Shown: positions 7,682-13,961 of the stretch, one piece after another
Position numbering within the stretch: position 1 is the first letter of the stretch
Layout of the letters: the number at the start of each line of letters is the position of its first letter
Virus record (IMG/VR): IMGVR_UViG_3300025652_000250
Span: 1-34,274 of that record
Reading direction: 5' to 3' (one strand)
DNA length: 34,274 nucleotides
Source: a virus
Notes under the pieces: generated by a model
Told to the model about the DNA's origin: nothing
The model's input: only the letters and a program-made list of their open reading frames with translations
The model's database searches: none
Made by a program: the position numbers and the translations under genes

Positions 7682-7846
7682 ATGGATTTTCTACTATCGA
7701 ACTGGAGCGAAATTGCGCTCATTTTAATCACGGCAGGATCAAGTTATACTGCCTTAACCGAAACAAAAGCTGACGATAAAATTTTTAATGTTTTGTCACG
7801 GATTTTGCAAGCGGTAGTTTTTGGAAAAAACCGAGGCAAGAAGTAA
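7682..7846 (+). CDS. Putative holin-like small membrane protein
   Basis: 54 aa. A hydrophobic segment around residues 9-20 (SEIALILITAGSSYTALTE) is followed by a short charged turn (TKADDKIF), a second amphipathic or hydrophobic stretch (NVLSRILQAVVFG) and a basic C-terminus (KNRGKK). The T.TK.DDKI motif after a membrane segment is familiar from small proteins beside Bacteroidota phage endolysins (from memory). It begins 2 nt after the amidase stop and is the last gene before the terminator at 7879. A holin role is inference. Confidence 0.6.
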   Translation: MDFLLSNWSEIALILITAGSSYTALTETKADDKIFNVLSRILQAVVFGKNRGKK

Positions 7847-7878
7847 CTTGTAAGCGTATTTTACGTGTTCTTTCTCTG

Positions 7879-7908
7879 AATCCCTGCCTAACGAGGTGGG
7901 GATTTTTT
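7879..7908 (+). terminator. Intrinsic terminator after the lysis cassette
   Basis: AATCCC pairs with GGGATT, with inner CC/GG pairs across a 2-nt internal loop, followed by six T. It closes the structural and lysis genes and lies just upstream of the candidate promoter at 7929, so the boundary of two transcription units is probably here. Confidence 0.75.
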
Positions 7909-7928
7909 GTGCCTAAATAATTCAAATG

Positions 7929-7959
7929 TTGCATTATTGATTACTTTACACTATATTGG
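7929..7959 (+). promoter_or_regulatory. Candidate Bacteroidota-type promoter for the early/replication genes
   Basis: TTG (7929-7931), a 20-nt spacer and TATATTGG (7952-7959), one mismatch from the TAnnTTTG element of Bacteroidota sigma-A promoters. It directly follows a terminator and precedes the first gene of the early region. The element ends only 4 nt before the ATG at 7964, so the transcript would be leaderless or nearly so. Confidence 0.55.
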
Positions 7960-7963
7960 CGTT

Positions 7964-8212
7964 ATGAAAAACAACACGATAGATATTTACAGAGAGTACC
8001 GATGGATTGATAGAACCGAGGTATTCTATGAATTGCACAAAGGTTTGAAAGAATCAGGTGATGACCCTGCAATGGAAGCAGAAGTAAAGGCCTTGCTTGA
8101 GAAATGCGAGGCTAAACTAGCAGACTATACAAAGCTACGACAAGTACACGCTAAGACGGTAGCAGACAATTTTATGCTAGGAGTACACAAATTAGTAGAA
8201 AGCATTAAGTAA
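7964..8212 (+). CDS. Small charged helical protein, first early gene, unknown function
   Basis: 82 aa (MKNNTIDIYREYRWIDRTEV...), mostly helical with many Lys/Glu residues (ALLEKCEAKLADYTKLRQVH), no known motif. The open frame extends upstream to a TTG at 7907, but that part overlaps the terminator and the promoter, so ATG 7964 is preferred. As the first gene of the early region it could be regulatory, but nothing in the sequence proves this. Its stop overlaps the next start (TAATG). Confidence 0.55.
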   Translation: MKNNTIDIYREYRWIDRTEVFYELHKGLKESGDDPAMEAEVKALLEKCEAKLADYTKLRQVHAKTVADNFMLGVHKLVESIK

Positions 8213-8451
8213 TGACACACTATATAGACGTAAGGGAAGGCACACATTTAGAAGTGTCTTATAATTATTATCGGTCAGTAACATCGAACGATTACGATGT
8301 GCCGCCTGACCCTGAAGAATTTGAAATAGAAAAAATAGAGTTAGTCAGCGATTCAGGCGTTCGCATGGATATAACCAGTTTGACGGAAGACTTGTTAAAC
8401 GTCTTGCGATGGGATAAAATCAACGAAGAAATCTTTAACCAACATAATTAA
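8212..8451 (+). CDS. Small acidic conserved phage protein, unknown function
   Basis: 79 aa: beta-rich N-terminal half (LEVSYNYYRSVTS), a proline-rich acidic loop (YDVPPDPEEFEIEKIEL) and a helical C-terminus (EDLLNVLRWDKINEEIF). The PPxPEEFEIE-type segment is common in small phage early proteins, but I cannot name the family. It lies between the first early gene and the SSB-like gene, so a DNA-metabolism link is only contextual. Confidence 0.5.
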   Translation: MTHYIDVREGTHLEVSYNYYRSVTSNDYDVPPDPEEFEIEKIELVSDSGVRMDITSLTEDLLNVLRWDKINEEIFNQHN

Positions 8452-8452
8452 A

Positions 8453-8899
8453 ATGAGCAAAATTATTCAAATGCAGTCGTGGGGCAAGCCTTGGAAAAAT
8501 GACCAAGGAGTTGATTGCTTCAATTTCGAAGTGCTGCTAGACGATCAACGTAGCGCAATTGTAACCGCACAAAGCGAAACACGATGGCAAGTAGGCAACG
8601 AATGCGAAGTGACCAAAGAATGGACAGATAAGCAAGGCAACAAACGTATGTCACTAAGCAAGCCCAAATCAGAATGGCAAAGCAAAGGAGGTGGGGGTAA
8701 GTCTGCTGAAGACCAGGTACGTATTGGCAGACAATGGGCTATCAATACATCAATTAACTATTTGCAACTTGTCGTTACGGCCACAGGTCAAATGACACCC
8801 GATGAAATTGCTAGGGCAGCACGTATGTTTATTGATATGCGCGATGGCTTAGATGACTTTAAGTACGACCAAGTAAATAATGATGACTTGCCTTTCTAA
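8453..8899 (+). CDS. Single-stranded DNA-binding-like protein
   Basis: 148 aa. Residues 1-75 are beta-rich with aromatic and charged residues (MQSWGKPWKNDQGVDCFNF, VTKEWTDKQGNKRMSL), consistent with an OB fold. A Gly-rich linker (GGGGK) leads to a helical part, and the protein ends in an acidic tip NNDDLPF, which matches the SSB C-terminal peptide (DDxPF) that recruits host replication and repair proteins. It is encoded with replication-initiator-like and NinG-like genes. The N-terminal fold is inferred; the tip is seen directly. Confidence 0.6.
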   Translation: MSKIIQMQSWGKPWKNDQGVDCFNFEVLLDDQRSAIVTAQSETRWQVGNECEVTKEWTDKQGNKRMSLSKPKSEWQSKGGGGKSAEDQVRIGRQWAINTSINYLQLVVTATGQMTPDEIARAARMFIDMRDGLDDFKYDQVNNDDLPF

Positions 8900-9207
8900 T
8901 GAATGAATTTATAACAACGCCTACATCTGAAGATAGGTATAATGACATCGTACATAATTTTTTTTTATGGCTTCAAAGACAGCCGCAGATGCGTAAGCAC
9001 ATGAACAAAGACAACGTGTCTACACTTGTTTTTCAATTAGGATATACGCTAGTAAATGGTAAGGACGGTGAGAAATTTTTGCACCCAACCAAAACAGCAA
9101 TTCAGCATGATTGTGATTTTCCTGCGTATTGGAAAGAGTTTGACAAGTCGGGTGACGTTAGCGACATAAAAGGATTTCGGAAACCAAAGAAGAAAAAAAA
9201 AGCATAA
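8899..9207 (+). CDS. Hypothetical early protein with Lys-rich C-terminus
   Basis: 102 aa: helical N-terminal half (NFFLWLQRQPQMRKHMNKD), central segment LHPTKTAIQHDCDFPAYWKEF and a C-terminal basic tail (KPKKKKKA) that could bind nucleic acid. No family recognised. The start overlaps the SSB-like stop (TAATG) and the gene ends 1 nt before the next start, so it is part of the early operon. Confidence 0.5.
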   Translation: MNEFITTPTSEDRYNDIVHNFFLWLQRQPQMRKHMNKDNVSTLVFQLGYTLVNGKDGEKFLHPTKTAIQHDCDFPAYWKEFDKSGDVSDIKGFRKPKKKKKA

Positions 9208-9208
9208 A

Positions 9209-9409
9209 ATGGGAAAACTAAAACAAAGCCTTGAAGACGGGCATATATTGGAATACAGGTATATACACGAGCCGTTGCCTGAAGATTTGAAATGGGCGGT
9301 AGGATGTGCATCAGCCTTTTCAGATAGCCCTGAAGAAACAAAGCAAAACGCTCTGTTATTGTTACAAACCTTAGACGAACTAAAAAATGACTTTAGAAAC
9401 TTTCATTAA
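9209..9409 (+). CDS. Small hypothetical early protein
   Basis: 66 aa, Met-Gly-Lys-Leu start, a beta-like part (GHILEYRYIHEPLPED) and a C-terminal helix (ETKQNALLLLQTLDELKND). No motif recognised. It overlaps the start of the HTH gene by 23 nt in another frame. Confidence 0.45.
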   Translation: MGKLKQSLEDGHILEYRYIHEPLPEDLKWAVGCASAFSDSPEETKQNALLLLQTLDELKNDFRNFH

Positions 9410-9617
9410 GATTAAGTTTGGCACACAGAACAAGCTGGGCGAAGCCTTAGAAGTAGGTCAAAATACCGTGAACAGATGGTATAATAACGATCCTAAAAAA
9501 TTCTTTACGCACGTACAGCAGCTTGCAAAATGGGGCGATGTGCCTGTTGAAGAAGTAGTAGATATGATTGAACAACGCTGTACGGATGTTCGACACTTAC
9601 AAGCTGTCCGTAAATGA
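9387..9617 (+). CDS. Small helix-turn-helix DNA-binding protein
   Basis: 76 aa with a Cro/CI-type helix-turn-helix at residues ~13-31 (TQNKLGEALEVGQNTVNRW): recognition helix GQNTVNRW, turn Gly, and a preceding helix with Ala-Leu contacts. It probably regulates phage transcription, as a Cro-like or repressor-like protein. With no integrase in the window, it need not indicate lysogeny. It overlaps both neighbours. Confidence 0.65.
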   Translation: MTLETFIKIKFGTQNKLGEALEVGQNTVNRWYNNDPKKFFTHVQQLAKWGDVPVEEVVDMIEQRCTDVRHLQAVRK

Positions 9618-9759
9618 ATTGCGTTTGCTTAGAAAGCAACTGTATTATCTCCATGCAGAAATGACTAAGTACAAGCGGCAAATGGTGACTGATGAATTAG
9701 CTACAATAAATCAGCGGTTACACGAGTTAACAGGAGAGCATAAATATCTACTCAAATGA
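9586..9759 (+). CDS. Small helical protein, unknown function
   Basis: 57 aa from ATG 9586 (MFDTYKLSVNELRLLRKQLY), nearly all helix and basic, likely a coiled coil (ELATINQRLHELTGEHKYL). The open frame reaches a TTG at 9568, but ATG 9586 is the better start. It overlaps the HTH gene by 32 nt and its stop overlaps the next start (ATGA). Confidence 0.45.
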   Translation: MFDTYKLSVNELRLLRKQLYYLHAEMTKYKRQMVTDELATINQRLHELTGEHKYLLK

Positions 9760-10400
9760 ACAACAGAGAATTTAAGGGCGTATGGATACCAGCGGATTTA
9801 TATCTAAATCAAGACTTGAATTGGACAACGAAATTAATAATCCTGGAAATTGATTCGTTTAGTCGTAACGGTTTGCCTTGCTTCATAAGTAATGCTCACC
9901 TGTGCAGTCACTTACAATGCTCACAGAGTACAGTTGAAAAAGCATTAAAGGCAGCAGAAGATGCGGGATTTATAACCCGTACACGAGAGATGATTGGAGA
10001 GCATACCCGTAGAATTTTACGGATGAATACCGTAATAAATGACGGGGTTAACCCGTCAAAAACTACGGCTACTACCCGTAAAAAAGTACGACATAATAAT
10101 ACAAGGAACAGTACAAGTAACAAACCAATGAAAACAAGCAAGCCTAATGCGCAAGAATGTTATTTGTACTTTGCAGAATTAGGAGTTGAAAATCATTACG
10201 ACGAAGCAGAAGCATTTAAAGATTGGTATGATCAAACTGGATGGACTTTAAAAGGAGGCAACAAGATAAAAGATTGGAAAGCAACAGCGCGTAATTGGGT
10301 GCGCAGACAAAAAAAACAAAGCGATGCAACAGCTACAAAAGGATTCAAGCAAACAAATTTCAACGCTGAGAACATTAAGTCTTTCGTTACTGAAGGATAG
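9756..10400 (+). CDS. Winged-helix replication-initiator-like protein
   Basis: 214 aa. Residues ~20-80 form a winged helix (LNWTTKLIILEIDSFSRNG, LQCSQSTVEKALKAAEDAG) like the HTH_36 N-terminal domains of phage and plasmid initiators. A low-complexity Thr/Asn/Lys linker (~95-130) follows, then a C-terminal module (ECYLYFAELG... DWYDQTGWTLKGGNKIKDW... NWVRRQKK), which I recall as the DnaT- or helicase-loader-like tail in Bacteroidota phage replication proteins. It probably binds the phage origin and helps load the host helicase. No origin iterons are obvious within the gene. Confidence 0.6.
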   Translation: MNNREFKGVWIPADLYLNQDLNWTTKLIILEIDSFSRNGLPCFISNAHLCSHLQCSQSTVEKALKAAEDAGFITRTREMIGEHTRRILRMNTVINDGVNPSKTTATTRKKVRHNNTRNSTSNKPMKTSKPNAQECYLYFAELGVENHYDEAEAFKDWYDQTGWTLKGGNKIKDWKATARNWVRRQKKQSDATATKGFKQTNFNAENIKSFVTEG

Positions 10401-10908
10401 CAGCATACAACTTAGCCCAACGCAAGCATGGGATGAAGGCACGAACATAAAGCAAGCCTTAGCGATTGCGCCTGAAATGGTTCGGGGTTGGATTGTGTCT
10501 GAGGTAGGGCGAATGATTAAAGAATTGAATTATAAGGTGACGATTCAGAGCGATGAAGAATTGATGTTTTGTTGCAGGTCAATTATCGAAGAGCATCCGA
10601 CTTTGAAGCTAGAAGAAATACGTGTGTGCTTTAACATGATACGCAAAGGCAAATACGGAAAGATGTTCGAACGCTTAAAGACTCCTGAGATACTGACGTG
10701 CTTGCAAACCTACCAGGGCGAAACACGCGCAGAAATTTTAGAGCAACGAGCGAAAAATAAAAAGCACGAAGCCACAGAAAAGACTGATGAGGTTTTGCAG
10801 CCTTTAGGTTTAGTGGAATTGTACGACAAGCTGCAAGTAAAAGAACACGTACCAACCAAAGAAGGCATAGGTACTAGACTAAAAAAGAAAAATGGATGGG
10901 ACAAATGA
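10324..10908 (+). CDS. Replication-associated conserved protein (DUF6633-like)
   Basis: 194 aa from ATG 10324; the only other in-frame Met near the N-terminus is much later (10477), so a 77-nt overlap with the initiator gene seems real. The core is helical: EELMFCCRSIIEEHPTLKLE, VCFNMIRKGKYGKMFERLKT, PEILTCLQTYQGETRAEIL. The GKYGKMxxRL..PEIL..L..Y..ER pattern is one I recall from Bacteroidota phage and plasmid replication clusters (DUF6633-like, from memory). Its function is unknown; partnership with the initiator is inferred from adjacency. Confidence 0.5.
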   Translation: MQQLQKDSSKQISTLRTLSLSLLKDSSIQLSPTQAWDEGTNIKQALAIAPEMVRGWIVSEVGRMIKELNYKVTIQSDEELMFCCRSIIEEHPTLKLEEIRVCFNMIRKGKYGKMFERLKTPEILTCLQTYQGETRAEILEQRAKNKKHEATEKTDEVLQPLGLVELYDKLQVKEHVPTKEGIGTRLKKKNGWDK

Positions 10909-11021
10909 ATGAATTAATAAGCAATTGTTGCGGCGCACCTAAATTTGGAGATTGGGAAATATGCGCTGAATGTCTAGAACACACAGACTTTATCGAAGAA
11001 GATGATGATCACGAAGAGTAA
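10905..11021 (+). CDS. 38-aa zinc-knuckle mini-protein
   Basis: Sequence features: MNELISNCCGAPKFGD followed by WEICAECLEHTDF and an acidic end (EEDDDHEE). Two Cys pairs (CC at 8-9 and CxxC at 20-23) form a zinc-ribbon-like site, as in small phage proteins with CCGAP...CxxC. The start overlaps the upstream stop (ATGA), and the stop lies within the next gene. Its function is unknown. Confidence 0.55.
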   Translation: MNELISNCCGAPKFGDWEICAECLEHTDFIEEDDDHEE

Positions 11022-11409
11022 AGCCAAAGTAAAACTTGACAAGGCTTTAAGCGACTACGTGAGAAAATCAAACGCAGATGAATTTGGGCAAGTAAATTGT
11101 TTTACGTGTACAGCGAGGAAAAATTGGAAGCTAGTTGATTGCGGCCATTTTATAACGCGATCTAAGATGAGTACCCGTTGGCTATATAAGCCTGAAGAGG
11201 GCATGGTCAATATGATGCCCCAATGTAAGCAATGCAATTTGACAGGCGGTCAACAGTATTTGTTTGCAAAGAGATTAGACGTAATTTACGGCGAAGGCAC
11301 AGCAGATAAAATACTGCGCAAGAGCAATGAAACCACAAAATTTAGCATAGCAGAACTACAAGAGATGACTGCATACTACAATGACTTGTTTCGAAAACTT
11401 CCTGGTTAA
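11002..11409 (+). CDS. NinG/Rap-like recombination nuclease
   Basis: 135 aa. The N-terminus KAKVKLDKALSDYVRKSNAD and the Cys/His pattern C33xxC36 (NCFTCTARK), C47xH49 (DCGHFITR), C75xxC78 (PQCKQCN) match lambda NinG (Rap), a Holliday-junction and branched-DNA endonuclease. STRWLYKPEEGMVNMMPQC and the LDVIYGEGTADKIL segment also fit. It probably processes recombination intermediates in phage DNA and works with the SSB-like protein. ATG 11005 is an equally good start. It overlaps the sigma-like gene by 29 nt. Confidence 0.8.
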   Translation: MMITKSKAKVKLDKALSDYVRKSNADEFGQVNCFTCTARKNWKLVDCGHFITRSKMSTRWLYKPEEGMVNMMPQCKQCNLTGGQQYLFAKRLDVIYGEGTADKILRKSNETTKFSIAELQEMTAYYNDLFRKLPG

Positions 11410-11887
11410 AGAATACGACACCTTAAAAAGGTATGGTGACCGTTTGGTTGGCGAGGCTTGGGGACAAGATTTGCTACACGATATGTCGATTACTTTTTTA
11501 AAGAAGGGAGATAAACTAGACAAGCTATGCACACGAAAAGAAATGCTGCCTTACATGAAACGGGCTATGCGTATTGCCAGTTGGCATGAACACGGCAAGT
11601 TTTACAAACAGTACAAAGAGTACGAAAAACGAAAAGCGAATTTAGATGTCGAGCAGGTTTTGATAAAAGAACACGAAGTAATAGAGTTAGAGAAAAAACA
11701 ACTTGGAACTGTATTCACTTTGCTTGAAGAGATAAATTGGTTCGACAGAGAGATATTTAAAGCCTATTTTTTACACAGTCACACACTACAAACATTAAGC
11801 GATGCCACAGGAATTAACAGACAAACAATCTACAGAAGCATTAGGAAAGCCCAAGCGCACATCAAAGCCAAGACGAAAGAAATCTAA
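11381..11887 (+). CDS. Phage sigma factor-like protein
   Basis: 168 aa. The N-terminal half (WGQDLLHDMSITFLKKGDK, CTRKEMLPYMKRAMRIASW) resembles a sigma region 2, and the C-terminal end (residues 135-160, TLQTLSDATGINRQTIYRSI) is a clear region-4 helix-turn-helix. Small proteins of this layout in phages act as sigma or sigma-like activators of late genes. The position just before the terminase and tail genes fits late control. Direct sigma activity versus a RinA-like activator cannot be decided from sequence. It overlaps the next gene by 86 nt. Confidence 0.65.
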   Translation: MTCFENFLVKEYDTLKRYGDRLVGEAWGQDLLHDMSITFLKKGDKLDKLCTRKEMLPYMKRAMRIASWHEHGKFYKQYKEYEKRKANLDVEQVLIKEHEVIELEKKQLGTVFTLLEEINWFDREIFKAYFLHSHTLQTLSDATGINRQTIYRSIRKAQAHIKAKTKEI

Positions 11888-12242
11888 AGGCTTAGGCGAT
11901 GACATTGAAAAGTTTACGGAAGCCACAGGCATTAAAAAAGTCGTGGAGAAAGTATCGGAAATTACGGGCAAAGACTGCGGATGTAAGAAAAGAAAGGAGT
12001 ATCTTAATAGAAGGTTTCCCCGTTATGATGGCATGAGCAAAGCCGATCAAAAAATATGGGTAGATGTATTGAAGCCTAAGTTTCAAGAAGGAGCGACAGT
12101 TTCATTGGCTTACCAGGAAACGTTCATTGACGTATACCAACGCACATTTGGAATCCGTTTGAAAAAAACGAATTGCGGAAAATGCGTATTAGAAAATCTA
12201 GAGCAACTAGAAAAGGCATACGCTATTAGCTGCGACAAATGA
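11802..12242 (+). CDS. Conserved phage protein with CxC and CxxC sites
   Basis: 146 aa. A basic N-terminus (KPKRTSKPRRKKSK) precedes KGLGDDIEKFTEATGIKKVV, then DCGCKKRKEYLNRRFP and a C-terminal NCGKCVLENL. From memory, GLGDxIEKxTKATGI...DCGCxxRxxxLN is a widespread Bacteroidota phage signature of unknown function. The Cys pairs suggest metal binding, and the basic tail nucleic-acid binding. No ATG/GTG/TTG follows within the sigma-like gene, so the 86-nt overlap seems genuine. The stop overlaps the next start (ATGA). Confidence 0.6.
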   Translation: MPQELTDKQSTEALGKPKRTSKPRRKKSKGLGDDIEKFTEATGIKKVVEKVSEITGKDCGCKKRKEYLNRRFPRYDGMSKADQKIWVDVLKPKFQEGATVSLAYQETFIDVYQRTFGIRLKKTNCGKCVLENLEQLEKAYAISCDK

Positions 12243-12604
12243 AGATACTATGTCCTGCTATACTTGACGGCTACCAACGCAGAAAGGATCGTAGCGTAAG
12301 TTTGCGCTTGCTTACCCAAGAGCAGACGAGCCAAGACCTAATGAACATTGACAGTTTGTTAGACACATTCGGCATACTGTACTTTAGGGCTGATGATTCG
12401 CCTGAAGACAGCGTACCGTTTGAAGAGTTAGACAGCATAGAGTTAGACTTGTACGATAAGAAGAAGACACAGAGCCAAAGGCTACGTGCCGTACTCTACA
12501 AGTTGTACAAGCAAGAGGGAGGGGAAGGAGAATTTAAAGACTACTACAAGGTAAAGACAGAGAAAATCATTGAACATTTTAAAAGCAGATTACAAGATGA
12601 GTAA
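12239..12604 (+). CDS. Conserved phage protein, unknown function
   Basis: 121 aa. It begins KILCPAILDGYQRRKDRSVS, has LLTQEQTSQDLMNIDSLLDT and FGILYFRADDSP, and ends with a helical, basic part (SQRLRAVLYKLYKQEGGEGE). This order is familiar from Bacteroidota phages, between sigma- or CGC-like genes and replication or methylase genes, but no function is known to me. No nucleotide-binding motif is seen. Confidence 0.55.
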   Translation: MKILCPAILDGYQRRKDRSVSLRLLTQEQTSQDLMNIDSLLDTFGILYFRADDSPEDSVPFEELDSIELDLYDKKKTQSQRLRAVLYKLYKQEGGEGEFKDYYKVKTEKIIEHFKSRLQDE

Positions 12605-12950
12605 AGCATCAATTTTAGCGCACGAAGAAATCAAGCCCAAGAAACTATCTATTGAACAACAGATATATTCTTACCTGGAAAACAATGGCGCAACTAGTCT
12701 ACAGATGATTGAGTTTCATTTGGGACTAAAGAATCAAACAGCGTCAGCAAGATTAAGCGAGATGCACGACAAAGGCATAGTATGTTTTGATGCCTACGGT
12801 TCATATCGGGTGACGCATGATGAAAGAGAAAAGAGGGAGGTAGAGTGGCTTCGAATGCGTGACAAATACGAAAAGTGGAAAAAGCAAGGTGTAAAGAATG
12901 GGTGGTTAATTAGTGACTTTGATTCCCGCACCCAAAAAAAAGCGGAATGA
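12597..12950 (+). CDS. Winged-helix protein, putative transcription regulator
   Basis: 117 aa from ATG 12597 (MSKASILAHEEIKPKK). The open frame begins at 12570, but ATG 12597 overlaps the preceding stop in the way typical here. Residues ~25-75 form a winged helix (IEQQIYSYLENNGATSLQM, NQTASARLSEMHDKG, IVCFDAYGSYRVT), MarR/ArsR-like in pattern, followed by a charged helix. The overlap with the methylase (ATGA) puts both in one operon. Confidence 0.55.
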   Translation: MSKASILAHEEIKPKKLSIEQQIYSYLENNGATSLQMIEFHLGLKNQTASARLSEMHDKGIVCFDAYGSYRVTHDEREKREVEWLRMRDKYEKWKKQGVKNGWLISDFDSRTQKKAE

Positions 12951-13942
12951 CACACGCAAGTTTGTTTAGTGGCATTGGAGGCTTTGACCTAGCAGCTCAA
13001 TGGGCAGGGTTTACTAATGTCTTTAATTGCGAGTGGGAAGAATTCCCTCGCAAAGTCCTCAAACACCACTTTCCCAATGCAGAACAATACGCAGACATAC
13101 ACGACTTCGACGCAACTAAGTATAATGGACGAATTGACATTCTTAGCGGAGGATTCCCATGTCAACCGTTTAGCGTTGCAGGAAAGCGAAAGGGATCAGA
13201 GGATGAACGCCACCTGTGGCCTCAGATGCTTAGAGTTATCGGAGAGTGTCAACCCCGTTGGATCGTGGGCGAGAACGTTCGCGGGCTTGTTAGTTGGTCG
13301 GACGGATTGGTACTCGAAACGTGTTACTCTGACTTGGAAAATCTTGGGTACTCCGTCCAATCGTTTATTATTCCAGCTTGTGCCACAAACGCTCCCCACC
13401 GACGCGACAGAGTTTGGATTGTTGCTCACTCCGACAACTTCAGAACCAGTTCACGACTTGGAGAAGTTCAAAGCAAGGATGGAGAAATACCCGAACGGAA
13501 CAACGATGCCAAACCTAGCGACACAAGTACACGGAATGCTCCCAACGCCGACAACGAAGAACGTAACGGGAGGTGCAGTCCAAGTGAACGAGAAAGGCAA
13601 GAGGCAGAACAAAGGGGGGACGGAATTTTCAGCGCAGCTGCACGACTTAGCAAAAAGCGGGATGCTTCCAACACCGACAGCGCAACAAGAACGAGCGAAC
13701 GCATCAATCGACAGGGGAAAGGGGAATTTATCAGACGAAGTAGCAACACGATTCCAGGTGGGTGGGAAGAGTTCCCAACTGTCTCCCCTGTTTGTGGAGG
13801 AGATGATGGGCTTCCCAAAGAACTGGACGGTATCACCCTTCCAAAGTGGAGAAGAGAATCAATAAAAGGATACGGAAATGCCATAGTGCCACAAGTAGCA
13901 CATCGTATATTTGAATCTATCAAAGAGTACGAACACCTGTAA
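12947..13942 (+). CDS. DNA (cytosine-5) methyltransferase
   Basis: 331 aa. It transfers a methyl group from AdoMet to C5 of cytosine in a target site. Motif I (FSGIGGFDLAA, residues 7-17), motif IV with catalytic Cys72 (GGFPCQPFS), motif VI (ENVRG, 109-113), motif VIII (APHRRDRVWIVA, 149-160) and motif X (GYGNAIVPQVA) are present in the right order. Residues ~161-270 are very hydrophilic and R/E/S/N/D-rich, an unusual target-recognition part, and this is where the nested gene (13125-13865) runs in another frame. No restriction partner is nearby, so it is probably an orphan methylase that shields phage DNA. Confidence 0.93.
   Translation: MTHASLFSGIGGFDLAAQWAGFTNVFNCEWEEFPRKVLKHHFPNAEQYADIHDFDATKYNGRIDILSGGFPCQPFSVAGKRKGSEDERHLWPQMLRVIGECQPRWIVGENVRGLVSWSDGLVLETCYSDLENLGYSVQSFIIPACATNAPHRRDRVWIVAHSDNFRTSSRLGEVQSKDGEIPERNNDAKPSDTSTRNAPNADNEERNGRCSPSERERQEAEQRGDGIFSAAARLSKKRDASNTDSATRTSERINRQGKGEFIRRSSNTIPGGWEEFPTVSPVCGGDDGLPKELDGITLPKWRRESIKGYGNAIVPQVAHRIFESIKEYEHL
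13125..13865 (+). CDS. Nested gene in the +1 frame of the methylase, LPTPT-repeat protein
   Basis: 246 aa from ATG 13125 (open frame from 13017), wholly inside the methylase gene in a different forward frame. It has SWARTFAGLLVGRTDWYSKR, LTWKILGTPSNRLLFQL and three repeats LLTPTTSEP / MLPTPTTKN / MLPTPTAQQ (short Pro-Thr segments), then a C-terminal FVEEMMGFPKNWT. I recall this architecture (LTWK..., repeated LPTPTA, final MGFPxxW) from proteins encoded beside or inside phage C5-methylase genes; it is not a shadow-like sequence. Its function is unknown; regulation of, or partnership with, the methylase is only a suggestion. The upstream part 13017-13124 looks like a shadow of conserved methylase codons, hence the later start. 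Confidence 0.65.
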   Translation: MDELTFLAEDSHVNRLALQESERDQRMNATCGLRCLELSESVNPVGSWARTFAGLLVGRTDWYSKRVTLTWKILGTPSNRLLFQLVPQTLPTDATEFGLLLTPTTSEPVHDLEKFKARMEKYPNGTTMPNLATQVHGMLPTPTTKNVTGGAVQVNEKGKRQNKGGTEFSAQLHDLAKSGMLPTPTAQQERANASIDRGKGNLSDEVATRFQVGGKSSQLSPLFVEEMMGFPKNWTVSPFQSGEENQ

Positions 13943-13961
13943 ATAACAGAAAAAAACAGAC

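Noticed and set aside
13468-13923. Open frames of 60-151 aa on the minus strand inside the methylase gene
   Set aside because: They are opposite-strand shadows of the methylase and the nested gene, with Ser/Leu-rich composition and no recognisable family; all other genes are on the + strand.
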